In this document: positions 1-9,456 of the stretch, in pieces
Layout of the letters: each line of letters opens with the position of its first letter
How positions within the stretch are numbered: the first letter of the stretch is position 1
From: Anaerolineae bacterium
Lineage (GTDB): Bacteria; Chloroflexota; Anaerolineae; Caldilineales; Caldilineaceae
DNA: 64,000 bases
NCBI GenBank assembly: GCA_030432295.1
Contig: JAUIHI010000016.1
Location: forward strand, 1 to 64,000
Direction of reading: 5' to 3'
Position numbers and translations under genes: made by a program
The notes under the pieces: generated by a model
Database searches by the model: none
What the model was told of the DNA's origin: nothing
The model's input: only the letters and a program-made list of their open reading frames with translations

Positions 1-914
1 TTGTACCGGAACTGCTCCAGTTGTTTCGTGCTTTGGTTGATTTCCATGCACTATTTCTGGATCAGTTCCTCTTTTTCGTCAACCTTTCTGTTTCGTCTAT
101 TTCTCTTCTCTCTTGTCCAAAGTCCAATGAAAGTCGTTCTGGCCGCTTCCGGGAAGGTGTAACCCGGCCCTGGCCCATCTGACGAATCTGCGAATAATTC
201 AGTGAAGTGGAGCGAGGGGCGTATTCCCTATTTCCAGCACAGGGGCTGTAGACCGCCCACCACATCTCTATCTTATGCACCGACGCTGTACACCGGGTAC
301 GGCGTCGGTATCATTCGTACAGGTGCTGTACATCCCCCACAGCTTCTGTGCCCGGCGTACAGCACCTGTCTCTTTCACATCGGCTCTGTACAGGGCGTAC
401 CGGCTCTCACGGGGCAATCGCGAAGCGCAGAATCCTACAGGTAAGAAATCAGTCTGGCAGGCGTAGGTGGGCAGGGCAATCGCGAGTAGGTGGTAGTGAG
501 GACCGACGCGGGCTGAGTGCCGCCTTCAGGCGGTATATCGAAGCCCAGTCGGGCCGAACGGTCGCGAATCCTGGATTTCGATACGGCGATGGGATCTGAA
601 CTCTCAGGGAACGTAGCCTTATCGCCTACTCAATCGGCGGATTTGCTCCCTTGCTTCTCTACTCGCGATTGCCCTGCGTAGGTGGGGCATTTTGCCGCAC
701 AATCTGGGGCATAGCGACAATATACGGCTACTTGTGAATTAAGAAAATAACCGGGCAACTGTAGGGGCGCTGCTTGCTGCGCCCGACACCTGCGGGCGCA
801 GCAAGCAGCGCCCCTACGTCATTACCCGATCAATTTTTAATGTCCAACAAGCCGCACCTACAAATGATCCTGCCCAAGTCAACCTGACAGATTCGCCATT
901 CACTATTTCTTTTC
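1..914. other. Non-coding repeat-rich region
   Basis: No convincing gene is visible here; the short open frames have low-complexity translations and no recognisable domain. The stretch holds several inverted repeats: arms at 279-286 and 302-309, and a 13-bp perfect pair at 319-331 and 357-369. The words gggcaatcgcg and gcgtaggtggg recur near 413, 470 and 665 (inverted). A fragment at 575-640 shares 'gatttcgatacggc' and 'cctactcaatc' with 11360-11400, so it belongs to a dispersed repeat family. The 120-bp palindromic element at 730-849 is listed separately. Confidence 0.6.
730..849 (+). repeat. 120-bp palindromic element, copy 1
   Basis: A perfect 24-bp inverted repeat (761-784 and 794-817) with a 9-base loop (785-793, gacacctgc) sits inside about 30 bp of non-palindromic flank on each side. 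The whole 120-bp unit recurs in inverted orientation at 42745-42865, with one extra A in a homopolymer. No protein is encoded, so it looks like a MITE- or REP-like mobile element. The loop is in the opposite sense relative to the flanks in the two copies (see findings). Confidence 0.85.
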
Positions 915-3158
915 CTACTCAAACAACCCCTCCTCGCCCTCACCTTCCTCCTCCTCCTTCAGCAGAACTTCCCGCCCTCTGCCGCCGCCCATATCCGGGC
1001 CGACGACCTTTTTGGCTTCCAGTTGCTCCATCAGTCGGGCCGCTTTGGGATAGCCGATGCCCAGTTTGCGCTGGACAAAGCTGGTGCTGCACGTCTCCTG
1101 GCCGCGGATGGCGTCGATGGCGTCCAGAATCAGTTCGTCCTCGTCCTCCATCCGGTCCATCAGCCCCAGCCAGGGCGCAACTTTGATTTTGGGTCCATCC
1201 GGGTTTTCCTCCGCGTCCCGCTTCTTCCAGAACTGCACCACCTTCTGAATCTCGCCGTCCGAGACCCAGCAGCCCTGGACACGGGCCAGCTTGGCCGAGT
1301 CCGGGCGCATAAAGAGCATATCCCCCCGGCCCAGCAGCCGCTCCGCGCCGGGGCTGTCCAGCACCACCCGGCTGTCGATCTGGCTGGTCACAGCAAAGGC
1401 GATGCGGGTGGGAAAGTTGGCTTTGATCAGCCCCGTCACCACATCCACCGACGGGCGCTGGGTGGCGAGGATTAGATGGATGCCTACGGCTCGCGCCATC
1501 TGGGCCAGGCGCACCAGTTGGCGCTCGATCTCCTCCGGTGCGGTCATCATCAGATCGGCCAGTTCGTCCACTACCAGCACCAGATAGGGCAGGGGGGGCA
1601 GCTCCTTCTGTTTGGCGGCCAGTTCGTTGTAGGAAGTGATGTTGCGGACTTTCAGCTCCCGGAAGGTCTGGTAGCGGTCGTCCATCTGCAGCAGCAACCA
1701 GGCCAGCGCGCCGGTCACCTGGTCCACTTCGGTGATGACATTGCCGATCATATGGGGGATGCCGTTGTAGCCGGGCAGCTCCACCATTTTGGGGTCCACC
1801 ATCACAAAACGCAGGCTCTCCGGGCCGTGATGCATCAGCAGGCTGACGATAATGGCGTTGATGCAGACCGATTTGCCCGACCCGGTGGAACCGGCGATGA
1901 GCAGGTGGGGGGCACGGGTCAGGTCGCTGATCACCGGCGCGCCGGCGGTGTCCCGGCCCAGGGCCAGGGGCAGCAGACCGCCTTTGCTCTGCATCAGCGC
2001 GCTCTCCAGAATGCCCCGCATCCCCACGTCGATTTTGTCTGTGTTGGGGACTTCGATGCCCACATACGGGTAGCCGGGCACAGGGGCTTCGATGCGCACG
2101 GCAGGCGCGGCCAGGGCCAGGGCCAGGTCGTCGGCCAGATTGACAATGCGGCTGACCCGCACTTTGCGCTGCTGGCCGCCCCTCACAATATAGAGGGGTT
2201 TGACGCCAAATTGGGTGACAGTCGGCCCGCTCTCCACATTCACCACCTGCACAGGAATGTCGAAATCGGCCAGGGTATCTTCGATCAGTTTGCCCACATC
2301 TGCCGTGTCCCGGCTGCCATACTGGCCCGAGTCCGCGGTCAAAAAATCGGTGGGTGGTAGATTGCCCGTAGAACGCACGGGCTGGAGTTTGTTGTGGGCC
2401 GCGCTCGGGGTGGGCCGTTTGGGGATGGCCGACCGCTTTGGCTTTTCGGTCGGGGGCGCTTGCGGCATCGGCGGGAGCGCGGCCTGCACGGCTGCTGGGT
2501 CGGGAAGCGCTGGTCGGCTGAGGGCCGGATTTTTGGACAGGGGGGGCATCGCCGCATCGGCACTCTGGCTGGGCGCCACAGGCTGCCGGAGGCCAAAATA
2601 GGTGAGCAGGCTCAGGGGTGTCAGCCAGCGCTGGGCATAGCCGACGGCGTAGATCAGCGGCGTGTGGCGGATGAGCAGATAGAGACCCCCACCGGCCAGG
2701 AGCAGTGCGACCAGTCCCCCCGGCCAGCGTCCCAGCAGGGAGACGAGCAGACTGCCAATGCCCCAGCCGACGACTCCGCCGCTGCTCCCGTCTGCCGGGG
2801 GTGTCCAATCCACAGTGCTGTTGGCCTGTACAAAGGCGAATGCGGCCAGGCCGAGCAGCAGCAGTTCCCCGCCCACAATCGCCTGGGGATTCCAATAGCC
2901 GGCCCGTTCGCCCAGCATCAGCACCGCGCCGAGCAGCAGCAGGCCGACAATCGCCAGGAAAGCCGTGCTGCCCAGCATCCGCTCGATCCACGAAACGCCG
3001 TCGGTGGAGGACAGGAAGGCAAAGCCGAAGTAGCCGCCCAGCAGGAAGAAGACCAGTCCCAGCCCCTCTTTGCTGAAATTGGCGCGCAGCTCAGCGAAGA
3101 ACGCGGTCAGGTCGGTGGTTGATTTTTGGTTGCGTCGTGGGCGACGGGTCTTCGCCAT
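915..3158 (-). CDS. ftsK: DNA translocase FtsK/SpoIIIE
   Basis: This is a membrane-anchored, ATP-driven DNA pump that moves chromosome ends through the closing septum. The 747-residue protein has a basic N-terminus (MAKTRRPRR) and about four hydrophobic helices between residues 30 and 180. A proline/alanine-rich linker follows, then the RecA-like motor with Walker A GSTGSGKS near residue 423 and a Walker B region ending in VVDELADLM. The C-terminal winged-helix gamma domain (from about residue 660) would read polar DNA motifs. The ATG at 3158 is chosen because the 41 codons upstream of it encode no TM or conserved segment. The acidic, Glu-rich tail (about 15 residues) is unremarkable for the family. 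It is transcribed alone, leftward. Confidence 0.93.
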   Translation of the reverse strand: MAKTRRPRRNQKSTTDLTAFFAELRANFSKEGLGLVFFLLGGYFGFAFLSSTDGVSWIERMLGSTAFLAIVGLLLLGAVLMLGERAGYWNPQAIVGGELLLLGLAAFAFVQANSTVDWTPPADGSSGGVVGWGIGSLLVSLLGRWPGGLVALLLAGGGLYLLIRHTPLIYAVGYAQRWLTPLSLLTYFGLRQPVAPSQSADAAMPPLSKNPALSRPALPDPAAVQAALPPMPQAPPTEKPKRSAIPKRPTPSAAHNKLQPVRSTGNLPPTDFLTADSGQYGSRDTADVGKLIEDTLADFDIPVQVVNVESGPTVTQFGVKPLYIVRGGQQRKVRVSRIVNLADDLALALAAPAVRIEAPVPGYPYVGIEVPNTDKIDVGMRGILESALMQSKGGLLPLALGRDTAGAPVISDLTRAPHLLIAGSTGSGKSVCINAIIVSLLMHHGPESLRFVMVDPKMVELPGYNGIPHMIGNVITEVDQVTGALAWLLLQMDDRYQTFRELKVRNITSYNELAAKQKELPPLPYLVLVVDELADLMMTAPEEIERQLVRLAQMARAVGIHLILATQRPSVDVVTGLIKANFPTRIAFAVTSQIDSRVVLDSPGAERLLGRGDMLFMRPDSAKLARVQGCWVSDGEIQKVVQFWKKRDAEENPDGPKIKVAPWLGLMDRMEDEDELILDAIDAIRGQETCSTSFVQRKLGIGYPKAARLMEQLEAKKVVGPDMGGGRGREVLLKEEEEGEGEEGLFE

Positions 3159-3558
3159 TGGTGAGAATGTCCTGTGGTGGGAAAAGTGAGCCACGGGTGA
3201 ACGCGGATAAAACAGATTCTTTGCTTGACATTTCTTGCACTGATTTGGTGGTGCGTAGTGCGTGAACTGACTCCACTGCAAAAAGGCTAAAAACTGTACT
3301 GGTCAACGGGATGGTGGAATGGCTATTTCTTAACGCAAAGATGCAAAGAGGCAAAGGCACAGAGAGAAAAGCGATTTCTTTGCGTCTCTGCTCCTTTGCG
3401 CCATTGCGTTGAAAATTCCACCATCTTCTTGGCTACTACACAATCTGCACAAAAAACTCGGTTTTTGCAGTAGACTCGTGAACTGGTACACGAAACACGC
3501 ACTATATCAGAAATAGTCTCGCTGGTCCCGCCAATCTGTGCTAGAGCAGCAGGCTGTG
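3159..3558. other. Intergenic region with nested dispersed repeats
   Basis: This 400-bp gap between ftsK and ogt holds no gene. It contains the 143-bp repeat copy at 3296-3438. Right after that is a segment (about 3442-3477) with the words atctgcacaaaaaactcgg and tttttgcagtagactc, which recur at about 53370-53393. The ogt 3' end shows a short tandem duplication of 'agcagcaggctg'. Confidence 0.6.
3296..3438 (+). repeat. 143-bp dispersed element, copy 1
   Basis: The unit runs from gtactggtca to cttggctacta and contains the 'cgcaaag' words typical of a widespread non-coding repeat family. An inverted copy of the same length, differing at only a few positions, lies at 33352-33494. A diverged relative lies at about 40088-40219. 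It encodes no protein. This copy seems to be inserted in an older repeat whose parts (ggctaaaaac and the caaaaaactcgg segment) also occur together at 53319-53393. Confidence 0.8.
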
Positions 3559-4026
3559 CTAAAGCAGCAGGCTGCCTTCGTGGCGCAGCAGCCACTCTTT
3601 GCGCCAGAGACCGCCGCCGTAGCCGATAAGTTTGCCGTCGCTGCCGATGATGCGGTGGCAGGGCACGACAACCGAAACCGGATTCTGGCCGTTGGCTGCA
3701 CCCACCGCGCGCACAGCCTGGGGATTTCCCAGGGCCAGGGCGATGTCCAGGTAGGTGGCGGTCTGGCCGAATGGAACCGTCAGTAGTTGCGCCCAGACCC
3801 GGCGCTGGAAGTCCGTGCCGCGCAGGTCCAGGGGCAGGTCGAAGGCGGTGAGGGTTCCGGCAAAATAGGCTGCGATCTGTTCCGCCGCGTCGGTCAGAAT
3901 GGGCGCCGCGGAGACCGGATAGCGGGGTCTCTCCACAAAATTCAATGCGGCCAGCCCCACAGCCGTGCAGCCGATCTCCACCAGCCCCACAGGTGATTCC
4001 CAGCAGGTAAAGAGCAGGTCATCCAT
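3559..4026 (-). CDS. ogt: Methylated-DNA--protein-cysteine methyltransferase
   Basis: The enzyme repairs O6-alkylguanine by irreversible transfer of the alkyl group to its own cysteine. The 155-residue protein has the active-site motif VVPCHRIIG with the acceptor at C123, and the upstream DNA-binding helix region (FQRRVWAQLLTVPFGQTATY) typical of Ogt/AGT. Length is normal for Ogt; there is no Ada-type metal-binding N-terminal domain. The start at 4026 overlaps by eight bases the end of the Nudix remnant on the same strand, so the gene appears to sit where the missing half of that gene used to be. Confidence 0.93.
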   Translation of the reverse strand: MDDLLFTCWESPVGLVEIGCTAVGLAALNFVERPRYPVSAAPILTDAAEQIAAYFAGTLTAFDLPLDLRGTDFQRRVWAQLLTVPFGQTATYLDIALALGNPQAVRAVGAANGQNPVSVVVPCHRIIGSDGKLIGYGGGLWRKEWLLRHEGSLLL

Positions 4027-4306
4027 CAGCGGTTGCCCCTCTCCCGTCTTCTGCTTCGCCTTCTTCGATGCCGCCGCCCGGCAAGAGCCAATAGCTTCTG
4101 CCTGTGTTCTGCGCGCGATGGCGGATTAGGCTTTTCCAAAGAAATAATGCTCCACATATGGCACGGGTTTTCACAGATAACCGAGAATCAGGACTGAAAT
4201 CTGTGTCCATCTGTGAAATCTGTGGATAGATTAAAATCTTGAACGGCCTTAGCAATAGTCGGTCGTCCTGCACAATCGCGCCCTGGTAACGGATGATGCG
4301 GTCCAT
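4019..4306 (-). pseudogene. Nudix hydrolase remnant interrupted by a repeat
   Basis: The frame opens with MDRIIRYQGAIVQDDRLLL, a typical Nudix first strand. It resumes after about 40 unrelated residues with RHRAQNTGRSYWLLPGGG and IEEGE, the start of a Nudix box. The remainder of the box (the REUxEE part) is absent and the frame runs into the ogt start. The intervening segment (about 4130-4248) reads like the dispersed 'acagatttcacagatgg' repeat family also seen near 55490 and 58690. The gene is thus both interrupted and 3'-truncated, and a functional pyrophosphohydrolase is unlikely. Confidence 0.65.
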
Positions 4307-4420
4307 TGGCCTGTCTTCTCATTGATCGTCGATCCTTGAACCGATTGTATGTGATCTTGCGCGGCACTTCAAATTCCAGCAAAACGGGAAGGGGGTCAAG
4401 GCTCTGTATAAAAAGTCGTC

Positions 4421-4449
4421 TTGCGTATCTTTGGGGCCTGAAGGATAAT
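4421..4449 (+). promoter_or_regulatory. Putative sigma-70 promoter for hydrolase operon
   Basis: TTGCGT (4421-4426) and GATAAT (4444-4449) are separated by exactly 17 bases. The predicted start lies about 30 bases before the GTG codon at 4488, which is preceded by AGGAG at 4477-4481. This is by sequence match only. Confidence 0.45.
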
Positions 4450-4487
4450 AGAGACAACCGCTTACCTTCACCCCACAGGAGAATTCG

Positions 4488-5405
4488 GTGACACATCTCA
4501 TCACAACACTTGGCCCTCGCAACACTGGCGAATTGGGACTGATTCTGCCCCACGAACACATTTTTGTCGATCTCGGCCCGATTGAAGAAGAAAACTGGCG
4601 GGCTGCCACAGCCGAGCAGGTCATCCCTGTGATGGCTCCAGAAGTCGAGAAGATTAAGCGGCAGGGCGTGACTGCACTGGTGGAGTGTACGCCGGTGGGT
4701 GTGGGCCGCCGGGCCGACATCGACCGGGCCGTCTCCGAAGCCACCGGGCTGCCCATTCTTGTCCCCACAGGCATCTACCGCCAGCCGTGGATTCCCGGTT
4801 GGGCGCTGGACGCCAGCCAGGACGCCCTGGCCGAATGGATGCTGGGCGAACTGACCGGCGAGATTGAAGGTAGCGGCGTGCAGGCCGCCTGGATCAAAGT
4901 CAGTGCGGGGGATGACGACATCACCGATGCCGAGGCGAAGGTGCTGCGGGCCGCGGCCCAGGCGGGCAAAGAGACGAACGCCATCATCGGCAGCCATACC
5001 ATCCGCGGGCGGGTGGTGCGGGATCAGTTGGATATTCTGGAAGGCGCGGGCTATACAGCCGAACGCTTCATTTGGATCCATACCCAGAACGAACCGGACT
5101 TCGATCTTCATCTGGAGATGGCCCGGCGGGGTGCGTGGCTGGAATACGACGGCATCGGCGGCGGCCAGAGCGACGAAAGTTACATTGAACGCATTCAGCG
5201 GGTGCTGGACGCAGGCTTTGGCCACAAACTGATGCTGAGCCACGACCGGGGCTGGTATGATCCATCGAAACCAGGCGGGGGTATGCCCAAGCCTTTCACT
5301 TATCTGGTGGAGACCTTTTTGCCGAAATTGCAGGCCGCGGGGGTGGACGAAGTGACCGTTCGCCAATTGATGGAGACGAATCCATTCAACGCCTATGCGC
5401 GGTGA
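4488..5405 (+). CDS. Phosphotriesterase-family metal-dependent hydrolase
   Basis: A TIM-barrel amidohydrolase of the phosphotriesterase/lactonase group (305 residues). Binuclear metal ligands are visible: HEH at residues 22-24, a candidate carbamylated lysine in WIKVSAG (K137), histidines in GSHTIRG and WIHTQ, and the terminal aspartate in LSHDRGW. Most relatives act on lactones or related esters rather than organophosphates; the substrate cannot be read from the sequence. The GTG start is supported by AGGAG six bases upstream. It is first of three co-directional genes followed by a dehydrogenase and a beta-propeller protein, so a small catabolic operon is likely. Confidence 0.85.
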   Translation: MTHLITTLGPRNTGELGLILPHEHIFVDLGPIEEENWRAATAEQVIPVMAPEVEKIKRQGVTALVECTPVGVGRRADIDRAVSEATGLPILVPTGIYRQPWIPGWALDASQDALAEWMLGELTGEIEGSGVQAAWIKVSAGDDDITDAEAKVLRAAAQAGKETNAIIGSHTIRGRVVRDQLDILEGAGYTAERFIWIHTQNEPDFDLHLEMARRGAWLEYDGIGGGQSDESYIERIQRVLDAGFGHKLMLSHDRGWYDPSKPGGGMPKPFTYLVETFLPKLQAAGVDEVTVRQLMETNPFNAYAR

Positions 5406-5478
5406 TGCTTCTAGCGCGAACTGTCAGTTCGCCCAAACCTGACGGACTACCAGTCTGTCCTACAAAGAGGAGGAATAT

Positions 5479-6537
5479 ATGGCACGCACAGGCAGGGCAG
5501 TGGTTACCAGCGGACAATCCTTCGAGATTCGGGAGTATGCGGTTCCCGACCCGGAGCCGGGCAAGATTCTGCTGCGCCAGGAGTTGGCTGGCATCTGCGG
5601 CACGGATTTGCACAACTGGCAGAACGGCATTCAGGGCGAGATGCTGCTCGGCCACGAAAATGTGGGCATCATCGAGGCCATCGGGCCGGGCGGCGCGGAG
5701 GACTATCTGGGCCGTTCCCTGGAAGAGGGGGATCGGGTGATCTTTGCGCCGGGGACTCAGGGCTATGGGGCCTACGGCTTCTACACCACACCCGATGTCG
5801 CGCCCCATTTCTACGGCGGCTTTGCCGATTACATCTACCTGGGCCTGCCCACCACCTGTCTGATGAAGACGACCGCCTCGCCGGAGGTGGCTGTGCTGAC
5901 CGAACCCTTCACCGTCGGCGTCCACGCGGCCATGCGCGGCCAGGTGAAGCTGGGGGATACAGTCGTCGTCCAGGGCAGCGGCGCGATTGGGCTGGTCACA
6001 CTGCTCTGCGCCAAGCTGATGGGCGCGGCCCAGATTATCGTCGTGGGTGGTCCGGCCAAACGGCTGGAACTGGCGAAGAAGTACGGTGCGGATGTGACGA
6101 TCAATATCGAAGAAGTGCGCTCGGTCGAGGAGCGCACAAAGCAGGTGCTCTGGCATACGCCCAAAAAAGAGGGCGCGGATGTGGTCTTCGAGTGTTCGGG
6201 TTTCCTGCCCGCCACCCCGGAAGGGCTGGGCTATGTCAAACGCAGCGGCACATTTGTCGAGGTGGGCCATTTTGTGGATATGGGGTCGATTGAACTCAAC
6301 ATCAACCGGCTGATGATGCGCAAGAATCTGCGTTTCGAGGCCATCTGGGGCAGCCAGTACGAGCATTTTGTGCGGGGGCTGCGCATTCTGGAAAAGAACG
6401 AATACCCCTACGCCGAGATGGTCAGCCACACGTTGCCCCTGGACCGGGTGGCCGAAGGCTTCCACGCCCTGGATGGAACCTATCGACTGGGTGACGAAGA
6501 GGTGATCAAAATTGCAGTCAAGGCATGGGAGGATTGA
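5479..6537 (+). CDS. Zinc-binding alcohol/polyol dehydrogenase (MDR family)
   Basis: A medium-chain NAD(P)-dependent dehydrogenase (352 residues). Catalytic zinc residues are C40 in GICGTD and H59-E60 in GHENVG. The nucleotide-binding Rossmann motif GSGAIG lies near residue 170. The usual cysteine tetrad for the structural zinc is absent, so only the catalytic zinc is expected. A strong ribosome site (AGGAGG) precedes the ATG. It follows the phosphotriesterase-like gene by 73 bp and abuts the NHL gene (three bases), so it probably oxidises a hydroxylated intermediate in the same pathway. The closest general family match is threonine/sorbitol-dehydrogenase-like; the substrate is unknown. Confidence 0.85.
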   Translation: MARTGRAVVTSGQSFEIREYAVPDPEPGKILLRQELAGICGTDLHNWQNGIQGEMLLGHENVGIIEAIGPGGAEDYLGRSLEEGDRVIFAPGTQGYGAYGFYTTPDVAPHFYGGFADYIYLGLPTTCLMKTTASPEVAVLTEPFTVGVHAAMRGQVKLGDTVVVQGSGAIGLVTLLCAKLMGAAQIIVVGGPAKRLELAKKYGADVTINIEEVRSVEERTKQVLWHTPKKEGADVVFECSGFLPATPEGLGYVKRSGTFVEVGHFVDMGSIELNINRLMMRKNLRFEAIWGSQYEHFVRGLRILEKNEYPYAEMVSHTLPLDRVAEGFHALDGTYRLGDEEVIKIAVKAWED

Positions 6538-6540
6538 CAG

Positions 6541-7410
6541 ATGGCATTTGGCACAGGCAAGTACACCTACGAAGTAGTCGAAGGCTGGGGCAAATTGCCC
6601 GACGGCTGGGAATGGGGCTGGATTCCCGGCGTGGGCTGCGACTCGCAAGATCGGGTCTACGTCTACTCCCGCAGCGCCCACCCGCTGGTCATCTTCGACC
6701 GGGAGGGCAACTTTGTCGATTCCTGGGGCGAGGGGATTATCCAAGACGCCCACGGCATTTGGATCGACCCGGAGGACAACGTCTGGTGTGTGGAGCGGGA
6801 CACCCATTGCATCTTCAAATTCAACAACCGGGGCGAGCTGGTACAGACAATCGGCACGCCGGGTGTGGCTGGCGCGCCGGGCGAACCCTTCCGCAAGCCG
6901 ACGGATCTGGCGATCTCTGCCGACGGTTCACTCTTTATCTCCGACGGCTATGAGAATGCCCGGGTTCACAAATACACGCCCGAGGGCGAGCACATTCTCT
7001 CCTGGGGGGAATACGGAGCTGGACCGGGACAGTTCGAGCTATCCCACTGCGTACGCATCGACCGCTTCGACCGGGTGTGGGTCTGTGACCGCACCAACGA
7101 CCGCATTCAGATTTTCGACACGGATGGCAAGTATTTGGAGGAGCGCACGGGGCTACTCAAGCCGGACACGATTTTCTTTGATCCCAACGAAGATGTGGTC
7201 TATGTGGCGGAATTAGAGCAGCAGGTGAGCGTCTGGACGTTGGACGGAGAGTTGTTGTCCAAGTGGGGCGGCGCACAGCCGAGCGATAAGCCCGGCGAAT
7301 TCGCCTACTGTCCCCACGGCATCTGGGCCGACAGCCGGGGTGATCTTTATGTGGGGCAGGTGCAGGGAGACGCGGGGTTGCAGAAGTTTGCGCGGGTGGG
7401 GCAAGTGTAG
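6541..7410 (+). CDS. NHL-repeat beta-propeller protein
   Basis: This 289-residue protein is made of repeated blades with patterns such as DAHGIWIDPEDNVW, PTDLAISADGSLF and CVRIDRFDRVWVCD, typical of six-bladed NHL or peptidylglycine-amidating-lyase-like propellers. There is no signal peptide, so a cytoplasmic location is inferred. Such proteins are often hydrolases or lyases on small cyclic substrates. It starts three bases after the dehydrogenase stop and is very likely translationally coupled to it. The actual reaction cannot be named from the sequence. Confidence 0.8.
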   Translation: MAFGTGKYTYEVVEGWGKLPDGWEWGWIPGVGCDSQDRVYVYSRSAHPLVIFDREGNFVDSWGEGIIQDAHGIWIDPEDNVWCVERDTHCIFKFNNRGELVQTIGTPGVAGAPGEPFRKPTDLAISADGSLFISDGYENARVHKYTPEGEHILSWGEYGAGPGQFELSHCVRIDRFDRVWVCDRTNDRIQIFDTDGKYLEERTGLLKPDTIFFDPNEDVVYVAELEQQVSVWTLDGELLSKWGGAQPSDKPGEFAYCPHGIWADSRGDLYVGQVQGDAGLQKFARVGQV

Positions 7411-7423
7411 TGGAGACGAAATC

Positions 7424-7457
7424 AGAAGTTCGACTTTTTCTAAAAAGTCGAACTTCT
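7424..7457. terminator. Perfect 16-bp hairpin between convergent genes
   Basis: Arms 7424-7439 and 7442-7457 are perfect complements with a 2-base centre and A/T-rich inner ends. It lies between the convergent NHL and chemoreceptor genes and could end transcription both ways. A near-identical hairpin occurs at 50177-50210 upstream of hsdM, so it is also a dispersed repeat. Confidence 0.5.
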
Positions 7458-7459
7458 CC

Positions 7460-9241
7460 TTACTCGTGCCCATTGCGGTGAATGCCGTTGCCTCCGACCG
7501 CCGGGTAGTTGTGTCCATTTGTGGATTGTAGAGCGGGCATCCATTCTGCCTGGGGGTGTGGTTCGGGCGAATAGGCCAGGATCGGCGTAGCAATGGCAGG
7601 CTCTTCTTCGCCATCGCTATGCAGTATGTATTGGCCTATCAGTTCGCTCAGATCGTTTGCCATCTCTCGCAGTGTGTGGGCCGTCGAGGCTGCCAGTTTG
7701 TCGTGGCTGCCCACATCCGCGGTGGACGCGGCCACCTGCTCCGCGGCTGCGCTGTTCTCCTCGGCAATGGCGGAGAGTTCTTCGATGGCCCGCAACAGTC
7801 CGTCGCTGCCGTCGGCCAGTCCCCGGCTGGCGAGGGTGTTCTCTTCGCCAATCGTAGAGACCCGTTGCATGACGGAGAGCAGTGTCTGGTTGCCGTTTGA
7901 GATGGCCGATACCGCGTCGCCCAGACCAGTCATCCGTTTCTCCACATCGGTCACAGCCCGCTGAATCTGGTCCAGACTGCTTTGGGTCTCGTCGGCAGTG
8001 CCCAGGCCCTGCTCCATCTCCCGGTTGCTCTGTTCCATCGCGGCCACGGCCTGGGTGGCCGTCTCCTGCACAGCGTTGATGAGGCTGCCGATCTCCTTGG
8101 CCGATTTGGCAGATCGCTCGGCCAGTTTGCGCACTTCATCCGCCACCACCGCAAAGCCCCGGCCCTGTTCGCCGGCCCGGGCTGCTTCGATGGCTGCATT
8201 CAGGGCCAGCAGATTGGTGCGCTCGGCAATTTCGTCAATCGTTTGCACAATCGCTACAATCTGTTGGGATCGATGGCCCATCTCTACCACCCGCCCAGAA
8301 ACCTGCTCCATAGCACCGGCCATAGCCCGGATGCGGTCGATGGTTTTGCCGACTGCTGCGACCCCCTGTTGGGCGACTTCACCAGCGCCGTAGGCTGCCT
8401 GGCGGCTGGCGTCCAGGCTTTCGCTGACCTGATGCATGGCAACGCCCACCTGATTGGAGAGAACATTTTCTGCTTCTGCCACGGCTTTGCTTTGATGGGT
8501 CGCTCCTTGGGCGATTGTATCGACGGACTTGACCTGAATTTCGATCAGATCACGAATTTGTGCGATGTATTCGGTTTGCAGAACAGTGCTTTTGGCCACC
8601 TGTGTAATTGTGCCGGTAATCTGCTGGGTGGCCTGTTCGCTGTGTTCCGAGGCGAAAAGAACCTGCTGGCTGGCGACAGAGACATCCCGAATACTCCGCT
8701 GCATACGCAAAATCAATTGCCGCTGGGCATCCAGCATCCAGGCAAAAGATTCGGACAACTGGTCGTCGGGAGAGCGTTTGCGGACGTCCATAGAGAGATC
8801 GCCTTCGGTCATCCGCAGGGCCAGATCGGTGAGTTCGACCTGATAGTCGATCCAGGCCTGGATCGACTGGGCAAGTTGCCCCAGTTCGTTCTTACCGATT
8901 GCAGGGATCGTTGGGTTGGGATTTCCCCCAGCCATTGCATCAGCCACCGCCGTGAGTTGGGAGATGGGATCGACAAATTTGCGTTTGAGCGCTATCGTAA
9001 TCGAGGTAGTGCAGACTGTGATGATCGCGGCTCCGATGAGAATCGACGGCCACGAGATGCCAATCCGACCCACTGAAAAAGCGACAATACAGGTCACGTT
9101 TCCCGTCACAAAGACGGCCAATATGCCCCACATAACGAGTCCTTCGCCCCAGATACGACGGAATATCCAAAGTGCGATTGGGGATACAACGACGCAGAGG
9201 CCGATGACGATAGAGATGTCTCTTATAATTGTTTGATCCAA
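7460..9241 (-). CDS. Methyl-accepting chemotaxis protein
   Basis: A membrane chemoreceptor that signals to CheA through a long cytoplasmic coiled coil. Three or four hydrophobic helices occupy the first ~110 residues with little extracytoplasmic domain, so the sensed signal may be membrane- or cytoplasm-derived. A HAMP-like segment follows, then the signalling tip ([18 protein letters not shown] and [18 protein letters not shown]). I chose a TTG start at 9241, preceded by GGAG seven bases upstream and directly before the first TM helix. A longer frame to an ATG at 9394 adds 51 atypical residues without a clear ribosome site. No other che gene is in the window. Confidence 0.88.
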   Translation of the reverse strand: MDQTIIRDISIVIGLCVVVSPIALWIFRRIWGEGLVMWGILAVFVTGNVTCIVAFSVGRIGISWPSILIGAAIITVCTTSITIALKRKFVDPISQLTAVADAMAGGNPNPTIPAIGKNELGQLAQSIQAWIDYQVELTDLALRMTEGDLSMDVRKRSPDDQLSESFAWMLDAQRQLILRMQRSIRDVSVASQQVLFASEHSEQATQQITGTITQVAKSTVLQTEYIAQIRDLIEIQVKSVDTIAQGATHQSKAVAEAENVLSNQVGVAMHQVSESLDASRQAAYGAGEVAQQGVAAVGKTIDRIRAMAGAMEQVSGRVVEMGHRSQQIVAIVQTIDEIAERTNLLALNAAIEAARAGEQGRGFAVVADEVRKLAERSAKSAKEIGSLINAVQETATQAVAAMEQSNREMEQGLGTADETQSSLDQIQRAVTDVEKRMTGLGDAVSAISNGNQTLLSVMQRVSTIGEENTLASRGLADGSDGLLRAIEELSAIAEENSAAAEQVAASTADVGSHDKLAASTAHTLREMANDLSELIGQYILHSDGEEEPAIATPILAYSPEPHPQAEWMPALQSTNGHNYPAVGGNGIHRNGHE

Positions 9242-9456
9242 AACCGTTCTCCAATAGTGAATGAAGAGGAGATGCCCGCCGCTTGACGCCTTCCAAGAAG
9301 TAATCGATATGCTTACGGCACTAATAATGCATATTGATTTTTGTTCCTGCACAAGTATAGGCGAATAATACGGCCAGTACCCCACGCCATTCATCGGATT
9401 TTTTCTGTCTCCACCTAAATTTCTATCCCTTCACATGCAGATTGAGGAACCGCTTA

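Noticed and set aside
1-914. tRNA or small RNA genes in the repeat-rich start of the window
   Set aside because: The hairpins do not form a cloverleaf and no T-arm consensus was seen.
3159-3281. N-terminal extension of FtsK to position 3281
   Set aside because: The 41 added residues show no TM helix or conserved motif, and the shorter start begins with the usual basic segment.
9242-9394. N-terminal extension of the chemoreceptor to an ATG at 9394
   Set aside because: No ribosome site precedes it, whereas TTG 9241 has GGAG seven bases upstream and leads directly into the first TM helix; some doubt remains.
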